Below, piece after piece: positions 1 through 12,369 of a DNA stretch of 64,000 bases. Origin of the DNA: Siphonodentalium dalli (Eukaryota; Mollusca; Scaphopoda; Gadilida; Siphonodentaliidae); assembly GCA_032622095.1 (NCBI GenBank), contig CP136067.1:132497990-132561989 (forward strand), given 5' to 3'. The position numbers were made by a program, and so were the translations under genes. Below the pieces are notes generated by a model. That model had not been told where the DNA came from and ran no database searches. It worked only from the letters and a program-made list of their open reading frames with translations. The stretch's first letter is position 1, and each line of letters begins with the position of its first letter.

Positions 1-558
1 CAAGATCGGATCTATACTAGTTTGCGAATTGTCAGTTACGCGTGTAGGTTCATTAATAAGATTTCGGATTACTAGACGGGCTTTCATTTCATTTAAATCC
101 GAAGAAGGATCAAAAGCATTTGAGTTCAAATCACCTAGCAGTATTACGGAATTTGATACTTTTAAAGCTAATTCTAGTGAAGTCTCCAGGAGGTCCCAGT
201 AGTTAGGTGCACAGAACTGAGCTGATCTATATGACACTGCTAAAAGATATCTCATTTTGTTTGATATCACTTTAAACCACATTATAGAGTCGTCAAACTC
301 GAGAGATGACTGCCTTTCTGACAATACTTGGTCAGAAAAATAGACACAGATCCCACCGCCGTTTGAATCGCGATCATTCCTGATTGGGGGTCCATATCCA
401 TCAATCATAATATCAGATGATGGTAATGACGGGTCAAGGTGTGTTTCCGTGAAACAGAGAATATCGAAATCGGTAATCATATCAACTATTTTTGTCAATT
501 TGTATCGTATGCTCCTGATATTATAGTGAAATATAGCTAACGAATTTCGTTGTTTCGA
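1..558 (-). pseudogene. LINE ORF2 endonuclease domain, partial (runs off the left edge)
   Basis: The minus strand is open for about 186 codons, from just after a TGA at 559-561 to the edge of the window. It begins with a segment reading FHYNIRSIRYKL, which matches the N-terminal NxRS strand of APE-type endonucleases. Next come FTETHLD, with the metal-binding Glu, a GGG-containing loop, and LLGDLNSN, the equivalent of the family's GDFN motif with Leu in place of Phe. A TRVTDNSQTSIDPIL segment precedes the edge and corresponds to the T-x-SxID motif. The domain nicks target DNA during target-primed reverse transcription. The frame is offset from the upstream 2A-like leader by a single-base indel near 545-550, so this copy should not make one continuous protein. 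The stop lies outside the window, so the length cannot be judged. Confidence 0.82.
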
Positions 559-743
559 TCAATTGTGCCCGGATTTGGATGCACATCGGACGACATAATA
601 AGTGATAGGGCGGCCAAAAAAAGAATGGTGTTGTAGTTCATAACGAAGCCCTGTGTGTATCGAGTTATGTGTACCTCACGCTTGCATTTGCGAAGATCGT
701 GGATTCCAATAGCACTGCGATATGCCATTATACTAATCGCCAT
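537..743 (-). pseudogene. LINE ORF2 leader with a degenerate 2A-like motif
   Basis: A 68-codon frame whose second half is a hydrophobic run (NTILFLAALSLIM) followed by SSDVHPNPGT, the latter encoded at about 565-594. In APE-type LINEs of sea urchins, lancelets and molluscs a hydrophobic stretch followed by D-x-H/E-x-NPGP works as a 2A ribosome-skipping peptide and sometimes as a signal sequence. Here the final Pro of NPGP is Thr, a one-base difference, so skipping would be expected to fail. The frame ends at a TAG ten codons later. The endonuclease resumes in another frame immediately downstream, which indicates a one-base deletion. Confidence 0.65.
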
Positions 744-951
744 TGGGACTGATCAACTTGATGAGAATAGTGCCATTGGAATCCCTCTTGTATACGCATA
801 GGAAGACAACGTCCCGAAACCACATACCCCGAGGTGAACCACTCACTTTGGTTTTGACAGAAAAGTTATATATATTTGATGTTGTACATAAGAATTTGAA
901 TAATACATAGATGGTAATACGGCATACTACCGTGTTGGTGACAAGTGTCAT
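733..951 (-). pseudogene. Possible upstream segment of the same LINE ORF2
   Basis: A 72-codon minus-strand frame overlaps the 2A-like leader by a few bases in another frame. It has a hydrophobic N-terminal third and no motif I recognise. Its position directly upstream of the leader suggests N-terminal or 5' UTR sequence of the LINE. It could equally be a chance open frame. Confidence 0.3.
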
Positions 952-1111
952 GTAGGATGTTTGCTCTCTGGACGATATTGAATGGTTAATCAGCTACCCA
1001 AAGAGGCAGCTGGACGCTTATTATTTATAATTTATGAGGCGCGGGTTTGCAATGACTGACCACACTGCCCAACATCAATACCAGGTGCCCAAGCAACAAT
1101 TGGTAATAATA

Positions 1112-1254
1112 GGGAAATAATATATATATACAAACACCACATACATACATATACACATGCACATGCACATATATGCACATATACATACATATACATATAT
1201 ATACACACATATACATACATATACATATACACATACATACATACACTCACATAT

Positions 1255-1303
<49 letters not shown>

Positions 1304-1320
1304 TACATATATATGTATCA
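1112..1320. repeat. TA/CA/CATA microsatellite
   Basis: About 200 bp built almost only of CATA, CA and TA steps, including an uninterrupted (TA)n of roughly 28 bases near 1268-1297. Open frames on both strands here (peptides of Tyr, Ile, Met, Cys, Val) are by-products of the repeat. Confidence 0.95.
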
Positions 1321-1379
1321 GTATCAGCTCGACCCACCAGCATCAGTTCTGAGGAAGCATGACCACTATCTTAAATAAT

Positions 1380-2090
1380 TATATATAAGTAGGTCTATAT
1401 GTTTGTATGTACCATATAACATAAGGATCATACAGTCATCCACAGTTCGCTTGCATCAATTACAATCAGTTTTGGGACTTCTGGTATCCAGTTTGTGCGA
1501 TTCAAAACACAGACATAAAATTGACCGAGTTTTGGTTACTTTGTCAACACTTAATAATCCGTGACAATCGGCATTGACCTTTGCCCGTGAGGTTCGTGCT
1601 TGTATTGGATTGACACACTTGAACGCTGGCTATGTGGGACAGTGGTGGTCAGAAATGCGATCGGATACAATGGTTTAAAATATGGTAGAAGTCGTTCTTA
1701 TGGAGACTGCTGTTAATTTCTTATAGTTTAATGACCAATTTAGAATTCATGTGTAAGTATAGTTTGCAGTTATGTGATCGATTGCACATTGGTACCTGTT
1801 GAATTTTGGCATTCCACTCAAGCTATGTTAAAACAAAAATAGTTGGATGATTTTAGGAATTCATGGAGAGGTTTAGAAACTACGAATCGTTACGCGTAGC
1901 GCATATACTGGGCACAAGAATCCATACTGTTATTACATTTATGGGGTTATACAATTCAGTTAGGTTGTCTGATCATGATGTGATTTAAATGTGATTTAGA
2001 GGCGATCACTTATCATCCGTAACATATAGACATATAGTGTACCAAGGAATAATTTGAAGGAGTTTGACATACCTGTAAATCCACAGATGA
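1380..2090. other. Unassigned AT-rich stretch
   Basis: No open frame, terminal repeat, tandem structure or RNA gene that I can support. Confidence 0.5.
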
Positions 2091-5000
2091 GTATATCAGT
2101 CATATAGCACGACTAGTACAGAATAATTTATCAGTATGAATATTTTAGTAATCATTGTATGCCAGTCTGCCAAGTTTAATCCATCATCTCTCCAAGATGA
2201 CTTTAATCATCTTGGATATAAACATTGTAGTCATTTCAAAGTTGAATGCTGACACTTTAGAGAGTATGTCAATTCACATTTACACGTTTGACTTTTTAAA
2301 GACATGAATTGGCATATGAAATAAACTTTTGATTTGAAAGGTTGAAACACATACTTTGAACAGTATGATGTTTTATAAACAATTTTCAAGTGTAAGAAAT
2401 CAATATGAGTAGATATTCAAGTTTGGAGAGATACAGGGCAGTATATTTTGAGTCTGTTTGCATATCTCAAAATAAAGTACTTTGGGTAATATGCAAATTA
2501 AAACATCCACATATGTAACTATACGACACTTGCGAATATATATCTAAATCATTTCAAAGTTTATGCTGACATTTTAGAGAATAAATTAAATTTCATTTAC
2601 ATGTTTGACTTGTTTTAAGGCATATGTTTGGTATATGGAATAAAGGTTTTGTTTTGAGAAATGTATACATATACCTTAGACAGTATGCTGTCTTTTATGC
2701 TTACATGATAATTTCAAACTTGTGAAATGTATGATCTTAATGAGTCAGTATTCAAGATTTGGGGAATAAACATACCCATATATATGTGCATGCGTACATC
2801 CATGTGCATACAGAAATATAGATACACACATAGACATACACATACATATATGTCGTTTCAATGCCTATGCAGATATTTAGCAGAATAAGTTAATTCACAT
2901 TTACAATTTTATCGTCGTTCAAAGACATATAACTGGTATATGATGTAAATGTTTTATTTTGAAATGTTTATACGTATACTTTGGATAGTATGCTGTCTCA
3001 TATGTTTACACATCAATTCCACACATTTTACATGTATGAGATTAATGTGTCAATATTCAAGAGTTGGGGAAGTGCAAAATGGGAGCAGTAGATGGAAGGA
3101 CTAATTGAACATAATTTAACTTCTAGTCATTTCAAAGATTATGCAAACATTTTGGAGAATAAGTCAATTCTCATTTACCTGTTTGACTTTTTAAAGGCAT
3201 ATGATTGGTATGAAATAAAGGTTTTGTTTTCAAAAGTTAATACATATACTTTAGACATTATGCTGTCTTTTATATTTACATGATAATTTCACACTTGTGA
3301 AAAGGTATGAGACTAATGAGTCAATATTCAAGATTTGGAGAATATACATATACATACATATGTATACATGCATGTACATATACATACTCCCATACACACA
3401 CATACATATACATTCATAATATACATACATATATAAACAGAATTCACTCTGGAAATTAGATAGTTTTCAAGTATAGTTTATGAAAATTTCAATATTTTAT
3501 ATTTTCCCATTTGGAAGGTGCATCATTTAAGCATTGACTAAACACCAATGGGAATAGTTCCTTAATCAATATCACATTCAGGGAAATTCTGATTTGAAAT
3601 AAAATGATGTGTTCTCATTGAGGGCACAAGGCAGAACAGTATAGGTTTATTTGTGTATCTCAAAGTAAAGCACTTTGGGTAGTATGCGAATTAAAATATC
3701 ACATATGCAAGTATACGATACTTGTGAATATAGATGTAAATCATTTCAAAGTTTGTTCATACATTTTAGAGAATAAATTAATTCTCATTGTTTTGAAAAG
3801 TTTATACATATACTTTGGGCTGTATGCTGTCCTTTACATTTACATGATAAATTCACACTTATACAAAGTATGAGATTAATGAGTCAGTATTCAAGATTTG
3901 GAGAATATACACACCCATACATATACATGTATACATGTTTGGACATATACACAAATATATATACATCCATATGTCATTTTAATGTTTAGGCAGATAGTTT
4001 TGATAAGTTAATTTACATTTTTTGTTTTCACTTTTCAAAGACATATGGTTGGTTACAGTATAAGAAGTGAATGTTTTGTTTTGAAATGTTAATACATATA
4101 CTTATACATTGGAGATATGTTGTATTATATATTTATACATCAGTTGCACACCTTTTAAATGTATGAGATTAATGTGTCAATGTTCAATATCACATTCAGG
4201 GATATTCTGATTTTGAATAAAATGATGTGTTATCATTGAGGGCACAAGGCCGAACAGTATAGGTTTGTTTCTGTATCTCAAAGTAAGGCACTTTGGGTAA
4301 TATGCGAATTAAAATATCCACATATGCAAGTATACGATACTTGTGAATATATATCCAAATCATTTCAAAGCATTTTAGAGAATAAATTAATTCTCGTTTA
4401 CATGTTTAGCTTTTTAAAGTCATATGGTTGGTATATGAAATAAAGGTTTTGTTTTGAAAAGTTTATACATATACATTGGACAGTATGCTGTCCTTTACAT
4501 TTACATGATAAATTCACACTTGTGAAAAGTATGAGATTAATGAGTCAGTATTCAAGATTTGGAGAATATACATACCCATACATATACATGTATACATGCT
4601 TGCACATATACACACATATACATGTATACATATGACATTTTAATGTTTAGGCATATAGTTTTGATATTAAGTTAATTCACATTTACATTTTTTTTTTCAC
4701 TTTTCAAAGACATATGGTTGGTTACAGTATAAGAAGTGAATGTTTTGTTTTGAAAAGTTAATACATATACTTATACATTGAAGATATGTTGTATTATATA
4801 TTTATACATCAGTTGCCCACCTTTGAAATGTATGAGATTAATGTGTCAATGTTCAAGTGTTAGGGAAGTGCAAAATTTGAGCAGTAGATGGAAGGAAAAA
4901 TTGAAAATAATTTAACTTGTAGTTATTTCAAAATTTATGCAAACATTTTGGAGAATAAGTTTATTCTCATTTACATGTTTAACCTTTTAAAGGCATATGA

Positions 5001-7656
5001 TTGGTATGAAATAAAGGTTTTGTTTTCAAAAGTTAATACATATACTTTAGACATTATGCTGTCTTTTATATTTACTTGATAATTTCACACCACATATGCA
5101 AGTATTAGTATACGATACTTGTTAATATATATCTAAATCATTTCAAAGCATTTTAGAGAATAAATTAATTATCGTTTACATGTTTAGCTTTTTAAAGTCA
5201 TATGGTTGGTATATGAAATAAAGGTTTTGTTTTGAAAAGTTTATACATATACTTTGGACAGTATGCTGTCCTTTACATTTACATGATAAATTCACACTTG
5301 TGAAAAGTATGAGATTAATGAGTCAGTATTCAAGATTTGGAGAATATACATACCCATACATATACATGTATACATGCTTGCACATACGCACACATATACA
5401 TGTATACATATGTCATTTTAATGTTTAGGCAGATAGTTTTGATAATAAGTTAATTCACATTTGCATTTTTTTTCTTTTCAATTTTCAAAGACATATGGTT
5501 GGTTACAGTATAAGAAGTGAATGTTTTGTTTTGAAAAGTTAATGCATATACTTGTACATTGGAGATATGTTGTATTATATATTTATACATCAGTTGCACA
5601 CCTTTTAAATGTATGAGATTAATGTGTCAAAGTTCAATATCACATTCAGGGATATTCTGATTTGGAATAAAATGATGTGTTATCATTGAGGGCACAAGGC
5701 CGAACAGTATAGGTTTTTTATGTGTCTCAAAGGCACTTTGGGTAATATGCGAATTAAAATATCCACATATGCAAGTATACGATACTTGTGAATATAAATC
5801 CAAATCAATTCAAAGTTTGTTCATACAATTTGGAGAATAAATTAATTCTCATTTACATGTTTAGCTTTTTAAAGTCATATGGTTGGTATATGAAATAAAG
5901 GGTTTGTTTTAAAAAGTTTATACATATACTTTGGACAGTATGCTGTCCTTTACATTTACATGATATATTCACACTTGTGAAAAGTATGAGATTAATGAGT
6001 GAGTATTCAAGATTTGGAGAATATACATACCCATACATATACATGTATACATGTTTGGACATATACACACATATTCATACATACATATGTCATTATAATG
6101 TTTAGGCAGATAGTTTTGATAATAAGTTAATTCACATTTACATTTCATTTTTTTTTCACAAAGACATGGTTGGTTACAGTATAAGAAGTGAACGTTTTGT
6201 ATTGAAAAGTTAATACATATACTCATACATTGGAGATATGTTGTATTATATATTTACACATCAGTTGCACACCTTTTAAATGTATGAGATTAATGTATCA
6301 ATGTTCAAGAGTTAGGGAAGTGCAAAATTGGAGCAGTAGATGGAAGGAAAAATTTAAAATAATTTAACTTTTTAAAGGCATATTATTGGTATGAAATAAA
6401 GGTTTTGTTTTCAAAAGTTAATACATTTACTTTAGACACTATGCTGTCTTTTATATTTACTTGATAATTTCGCACTTGTGAAAATGTATGAGACTAATGA
6501 GTCAATATTCAAGATTTGGAGAATATACATATACATACATATGTATACATGCATGTACATATACATACTCCCATACACACATACATATACATTCATAATA
6601 TACATACATATATAAACAGAATTCACTCTGGTAATTTGATAGTTTTCAAATATAGTTTATGAAAGTTTCAATATTTTATATTTTCCCATTTGGAAGGTGC
6701 ATCATTTAAGAATTGTCTAAACACCAATGGGAATAGTTCCTTAGTCAATATCACATTCAGGGATATTCTGATTTGAAATACAATGATGTGTTCTCATTGA
6801 GGGCACAAGGAAGAACAGTATAGGTTTATTTGTGTATCTCAAAGTGAAGCACTTTGGGTAATATGCAAATTAAAATTAAAATATCCACATATGCAAGTAT
6901 ACCATACATGTACATGTATACATGCTTGCACATATACACACATATACATGTATACATTTTTCATTTTAATTTTTAGGCAGATAGTTTTGATAAGTTAATT
7001 CACATTTACATTTCTTATAAGAAGTCAATGTTTTGTTTTGAAAAGTTAATTCACATTTACATTTCTTTTCTTTTTTCACTTTTCTAAGACATATGGTTGG
7101 TTACTGTTTTTTTTTAAAGTTAATACATATACTTATACATTGGAGATATGTTGTAGTATATATATATATACATCAGTTGCACACCTTTAGAATGCATGAT
7201 ATCAATGTATCAATGTTCAGGAGTTAGGGAAGTGCAAAATTGGAGCTGTAGATGGAAGGAAAAATTGAAAATAATTTAATTGTAGTTATTTCAAAATTTA
7301 TGCAGACATTTTGGAGCATTAGTTAATTTTCATTTACATGTTTGATTTTTTTTATTTTTAGAAACTTATGATTGGTATGAAATAAAGGTTTTGTTTTCAG
7401 AAATTAATACATATACTTTGGACAGTATGCGGTCCTTTACATTTACATAATAATTTCACATTTGTGAAAAGTATGAGATTAATGAGTCAATATTCGAGAT
7501 TTGGAGAATATACATATACATGTATACATGCAAGTACACACATACACATATATAGAATATATATATATACAGTCAGAATTATCTCTGAAAATGGTATATC
7601 TCAATTACAGTTTATATATATACATTTGCCCATTTGGAGGGCTAGTTGCTAATTGT
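2090..7656. repeat. Complex local satellite of ~300-bp related units in higher-order arrangement
   Basis: The same blocks recur throughout: a TTTAAAGNCATATGGTTGG segment, then GAAATAAAGGTTTTGTTTTGA, then ATACATATACTTTGGACAGT, then a T-rich run, then a TGAGATTAATGAGTCA segment and a CATACATATACATGTATAC microsatellite. One landmark (GGGAAGTGCAAAAT) occurs near 3070, 4865, 6315 and 7227. Another (AATATCACATTCAGGGA) occurs near 3568, 4187, 5636 and 6747. The spacing is irregular (about 0.6 to 1.8 kb), so the array grew by unequal duplication of composite blocks. The two 63-codon frames at 3092-3283 and 4888-5079 are duplicated copies of one block, not genes. Confidence 0.88.
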
Positions 7657-8730
7657 CTAAACCAGACCTGAGATGTCATCAAATGACTTGATGTTTACCT
7701 TTTGTGAATGTTCAGTTTTCTTCGCATATACCTTACAATTGAAGGTCCAAAATGAGTCGATCTTCCTGTCTTTTTTTAATCTTCTTAATTCAGAGACTAA
7801 GCTATAGTTATATTTTGTGAGGTCCTCTGTTATAATAATGTCAGTTTTCCCTTTTAGTGCCTTCTTTTTGTTGTAGATTTCTTTCCTTGGCTCCCATAAA
7901 TTAAACCTGATGATAGCCTGTACAGTTTTCTTCACACTTCTTGTGCCATCTGGCTTTGTTTCCTGTTTTTCCCTTATGCCACCCAATGGGTGAGATGTAT
8001 ATACATCAGACTGCTTTAAGTCAATTCCAAGATAGGTTTTGCAGGTATTGGTGATTATGGAAGAAGTGTTAATGTTGAAAACATTTGTTTCACTGTCTGA
8101 GACAGGAAGATTGTGAAATCTAAGGCATCCCTTTCTACTGTACTGTTCCCCTTTGTCAAAGTTCCTTTCTGATGTATTTTCAAAGCTGTTTAGCTTTTGT
8201 TCTAACTGTTTATTTCTCTGTTTTAGCTCATTATTTTCTGTTTCCATTCTGTCTAGTCTATTTATTATTTTTTTGATATCACCATGATTGTCTTCACACT
8301 TAGTTTTAACTTCGATGAGAGTTTTGTTCACATTACTCAGAACTTCATCACAGTCATTTTTGAATGTAATTGTCATATCATTGAATGATGTTACCATTGA
8401 TTTTAGTGAGTCCAATGTTTCTTTTAACTCATCCGATATTGTGTTCTTGAATGAAATGAGTGTTTGGTCTAATGAGTCGATTGTCACAAAATGTTGTTGT
8501 TTTTGTTGCACTTTGCGACCGGGTGGGGTTGGCATCTTTCGTTTTTTCGAGTCACCGTATAACGATTTGAAGTCGAACAAACCTTCTTTAACAGCTTTGG
8601 TCCCTTGGAATGGTTTGAAAGATGGTTTGGTACTATCCCGGTTAACAACTTCATTAATAGTTTCAACTACAGTGTCCTGGCTAGCCACTTCATTTATTAC
8701 ATCGGACACAGTGTCACCACTTTCCGCCAT
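7657..8730 (-). CDS. LINE ORF1 protein (coiled coil plus RRM-like and C-terminal domain), intact
   Basis: The frame codes for 357 residues without interruption. Residues 1-80 are polar and probably disordered, with a basic stretch at 61-74 (SKKRK...GRK). Residues about 85-190 are heptad-rich and predict a coiled coil, as in trimeric ORF1p of L1/Tx1-type LINEs. EQYSRKGCLRFHNLP at 195-209 matches the start of the RRM-like domain (EQYSRRNxLRIxGLP in the family). ITEDLTKYN at 300-308 and RKIDSFWTFNCKVYAKK at 322-338 match the C-terminal domain that binds nucleic acid. ORF1p packages LINE RNA and acts as a chaperone. The start chosen is the first Met; it is followed by acidic sequence and preceded by stops. 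No ORF2 follows on the minus strand, where the local satellite begins at the stop codon. All other coding remnants here are broken, so this frame is either young or constrained. Confidence 0.85.
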   Translation of the reverse strand: MAESGDTVSDVINEVASQDTVVETINEVVNRDSTKPSFKPFQGTKAVKEGLFDFKSLYGDSKKRKMPTPPGRKVQQKQQHFVTIDSLDQTLISFKNTISDELKETLDSLKSMVTSFNDMTITFKNDCDEVLSNVNKTLIEVKTKCEDNHGDIKKIINRLDRMETENNELKQRNKQLEQKLNSFENTSERNFDKGEQYSRKGCLRFHNLPVSDSETNVFNINTSSIITNTCKTYLGIDLKQSDVYTSHPLGGIREKQETKPDGTRSVKKTVQAIIRFNLWEPRKEIYNKKKALKGKTDIIITEDLTKYNYSLVSELRRLKKDRKIDSFWTFNCKVYAKKTEHSQKVNIKSFDDISGLV

Positions 8731-9140
8731 TTTTGTAGTTTTCTTTTGTTACCACACCGAGATCAAATAAACTGTCTCAAATAATAAAGCAAAAGGTAAC
8801 TTGTACGATGAAAAGATAAGTCTATTACACCAGGTCTCACACACAAATATAAGTGTTCCTATGCGTCGTATTTAACTCATAAATTCATTAATTTGTGATC
8901 GTCTCGGGAGCGTTGTGAAGACACGTCTAACAGAAATCCGCCATACTTTTGCATATTGATAGTGGTTATTTCAAGGAGAGTGTGTCTTTTATCAGATAAG
9001 CTTAATATTACATTAGGAAATTTTGACTAATTTTGTGTTCAATCTGACCGTAGATCGTTTAAGTGCAGAACATCTTCGTTAAACAATTTTGTTCTGAAGG
9101 ATATCGGCAGAAATGTAATTAACCAAGTATTGTTGTCAGC
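8731..9140. other. 5' flank of the ORF1 frame
   Basis: Probably the 5' UTR or promoter side of the ORF1 element, because it lies directly upstream on the minus strand. I see no TATA box or terminal repeat that would mark the element's 5' end. Confidence 0.35.
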
Positions 9141-9285
9141 GACGTGGCTATATGGTCCCCGATATGGGTGCCCCCCCCCCCCCCGAACCAAATCAAACTC
9201 CCAGGGTCGCATATTTCAATCTAGGGTTGGAACTTTCCAAATTTTGGAAATTTCCAACCTGACACCCCCCCTAATATAACAACTG
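9140..9285. repeat. Poly-C-bearing dispersed repeat
   Basis: A run of 14 C (9171-9184) sits between a GACGTGGC segment and a stretch ending in GGAAATTTCCAACCTGACACC. A similar order (GACGTGGC, poly-C, TTGGAAATTTCATGCCTGACA) recurs at about 26968-27080, and related text lies around 27140-27312. This suggests a dispersed repeat with a slippery C tract. Confidence 0.5.
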
Positions 9286-9289
9286 ATGG

Positions 9290-11740
9290 ACATTTCAGAC
9301 AAAATATTTTACCAAAAGTAGATAAATATGCTACTGTTTGTCTATTAACAAAACTTTCCCCACCATTGGCTGCGGACACACATATCACAGTAGCGATAGC
9401 TTAGTAGGTGTGACAATTTTTTATAGTGGAGTTTGGTGACAATTGGTTGTCATAATTAATATGCCATAGCTAGCCATGTCGCCCGCTGCATATTCGCACA
9501 ATGAGTCCTCCAAAGTTCTTTACAATCAGACTCTTCCTTGTTTTTGGTCCTTGTAAAGTTCGCTTTGTTTGTTCCAAATACTTTCTCGCAGATGCATTTA
9601 CTCCAACAGTTCCGGCCCACATGATAATATTAGCAGAATTATGCGTAGAACTAAATTTCGCAAAATAAAAAACGCACTTGGGGAACTGTCTTAATACGCA
9701 TGAAATTGATATAAGTGGATAAACATGAATTGTGATCATATCAGCAAAACGTACTACGTGCATGATATGTGAGTGAATGAAGGATTGCCACGGTCAAACA
9801 CAAGTCTAGACGATTGATCGTGCAATTATATATCTCGTAGATAATACAATGTAGCAAAACGTAATGAGTAGATATCAACCTTGGTGAAACGCAATGGGTT
9901 AATTGGTCCAATCGACTCATTGTGCGGAAACTCAGCGGGCAACATGGCTGCGTGAGGGGGTGAGCATCTATTGGGCGAGGCTCTGTCGAGTCCATAGATT
10001 GCAAATCCCCCGAGCGGACATAAACATTTTAAGCGACAACATTTAATAGCTGCATACATTATTTATCCATCGTACAAAACTTGCCTTTTGTGAGGTAAAT
10101 ATGTCATGTTCCTCAGTTTTACTTTCGTTACTTCGATGACGCCCTTACATTTATCAGGTCATGCAGCCTATTTAGCATTCATGACGTTGGAAAACCGGAG
10201 TGCAGCTTAGATCATTTGGTTTTTTAATAGTTATTCTAAGCTGGCCTTGTTGTAATGGTTTATATGTTTTAGAGCGAAAACACATATCCGTTTACGAATT
10301 TTGTATCAATTGCTGTGAATTATGGACGATAAAAACGTCCCAAAACCACATTGACGTCATTTAGGTCGGTTGAAGTCCCTAGATACCTGCGCAATTTGAA
10401 TATACAATTACGTCATGAAAGTAGTACTAACCTAATAAAGCTAAGTTGACCTCATAAAGCTATGTACGTAACGTTTATTAGGCAGGCTTTATGTAGGCAA
10501 TAGAGGAAGTGACGGTGGATAAATATCGTTATTATCATCCATGTGTGAAGATTCATATAAATATTTATGTCACATATATGTGAACAAACACTAATTGATA
10601 TATAACATATTGTATATGACATTGAAAATGACACTATTATTGTGCGTGATTCAAAAAGCACATCAACCAATTTTCCAAAAAATTGTCCAGACAGATATTT
10701 CTTTAGAAAATCTATTTTTAGATATAAGAAATTTTAGGCAAACGGGCGTCTAGACATGCATGAGGGACATTCTTGGAGTTGAAAGCAAATAGACAAAATT
10801 AATCTCATATGTCAATGTATTTATATGGTACAAATGCTACTTCGCCTATATACATTATAGACACATTCCGCTGCTGAATATAAATGAGGCATGCATCGGA
10901 TATCGATATTCAACTATTCAGTCAGTTCTGCCGACAGTCTTTGAACAAATTTTGAAATGTCTGACGTAAAAAAACGCATTTTCCCGATGCTTGCTATTTT
11001 TTCCCGAATGGTGTTGTCCAAATTTAATTACACTCAGACTGAATCTTTATAAGATTCGTCAAATTTTCTATCACTGATAGATTTGTATACATTGATCAGC
11101 ATCAAGGGTGAGTTATGTCTACCTATTCCAATTGTCAGCAGACAACGTCAGGATTTATTGCATTTAAACAGCAGCTATAAATGTAAAAATCACAGAACAA
11201 GAGGGATGAGCCCCCAATTTGTTGGAGGAAACTATTTTTGTTTGGACGTAGAGGGAGGTGGTTCCCAGGTTGGTCGGAATTTGTTAGCGGCCCTATGTAC
11301 AGATTTCTTTTTGTCACGCGATGCTAGTCAAACCTAATGCAGGTCTGATCTCCCTATTGATTCGATAAGACCGCTGCCGCGATAATATATACATAGCAAT
11401 CGACCAGAGCCACACGTTTCCAGTATCAAGGACACAAAATATCAATATGTTTGTGTAATTTCGTACATTAAGTCTGTAGGGTCCCATTAGAACAAAAAAA
11501 CTATTTCGCATAACGGTATGGTTTGGTTCTCGGATTATTTTATCATCCATTTTTGCAAGTTGAATTCTCCCTGCTTGATTGAATGACATGCTTATCAACA
11601 TGTGTTTCAACTAGGTAGGTTCTTCAAGGTGCTTGCAAAACAGTGCTTGCAAAATTGATGCTTACAAATTTCCAGCATAAACCAACATTCTGTTAACTGT
11701 CTTGAAGCAATATTGCTATCTATTAAATACGGTAAAGACA
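9290..11740. other. No supported gene or element
   Basis: Several frames of 60-98 codons are present on both strands, but none has a recognisable motif, conserved partner copy or coding-like context. I see no tandem or terminal repeats. Confidence 0.45.
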
Positions 11741-11749
11741 CTTCGCAGA

Positions 11750-11967
11750 ACTTGCGACCTTGACCGTAAACAGTAAATACATGTTGTGCCTGGAACTACT
11801 TTTATCCAATACTATCAAGATTATTAAATATTCATATTTTTTACTTTTAACTTGACTCATACTATTCATTAATTAGTTTTTTAATGTAATCCAACATATT
11901 GGGGTGCTCCTCACCCACAGGAGGGATCTCCACACCAACTGAACTGTTTACGGTCAAGGTCACAAGT
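11750..11967. mobile_element. Small MITE with ~25-bp terminal inverted repeats
   Basis: The word GACCTTGACCGTAAACAGT at 11756-11774 is exactly inverted at 11943-11961. With one mismatch the inverted arms extend outward by six more bases. The 218-bp unit has no coding capacity. The target duplication is not clear. Confidence 0.65.
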
Positions 11968-12290
11968 GGGATGGTCATGCCCGAATATTAGATAAAGTGG
12001 ATAAATCTCTGAACCCACGGACATATGTACATATCATGCTTATTTGGGGCATCAATTTGTCGTAGTACAATTAGATGGATGACCTTCCTGAACTGACGAT
12101 AGTAACACTTTATACATCATTATGTTGACAAAAAAAGGACTGGAGAGAATAGATCCGAATAGGCCAAATTAGGAAGTATTGATATTCTCAATGATCTAAA
12201 TTTCAATGACCCAAGGCACAAATCTGATTACACATTCTACACAATCTAGTAACAATACGGACAAGCCTCGGAATAGTGTGCATGTTGAAT

Positions 12291-12369
12291 GAGGTCCCCT
12301 TAGGATAAGTTTAGTGACACAATCCCTCACGATGGGCTAGCGTCACTAAATGCACCTTATGTGGACCTC
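12291..12369. mobile_element. Foldback MITE, short copy (GAGGT...ACCTC)
   Basis: The arms GAGGTCCCCTTAGGATAAGTT and ACCTTATGTGGACCTC are imperfect inverses around a core containing AGTGAC and GTCACT. It shares its layout with the copy at 12503-12678. Confidence 0.55.

Larger units (their letters stand above)
1..951 (-). mobile_element. 5' part of a CR1-like LINE (non-LTR retrotransposon), cut by the window edge
   Basis: On the minus strand this stretch reads as a leader, a 2A-like motif and then an apurinic-endonuclease domain, the usual order at the N-terminus of ORF2 in CR1-like LINEs of marine invertebrates. The reading frame breaks at least twice (around 735-743 and around 545-560), so this copy is decayed. 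The reverse transcriptase should lie beyond the left edge. The true 5' end of the element is not visible; 951 is only the start of the first open frame. Confidence 0.8.

Noticed and set aside
3092..5079. Two similar 63-codon frames (3092-3283 and 4888-5079)
   Set aside because: Both sit in homologous satellite blocks. Many of the differences between them change amino acids, including charge and size, so there is no sign of protein constraint.
8288..8770. 160-codon plus-strand frame
   Set aside because: It is antisense to the ORF1 coding region, which has clear family motifs on the other strand.
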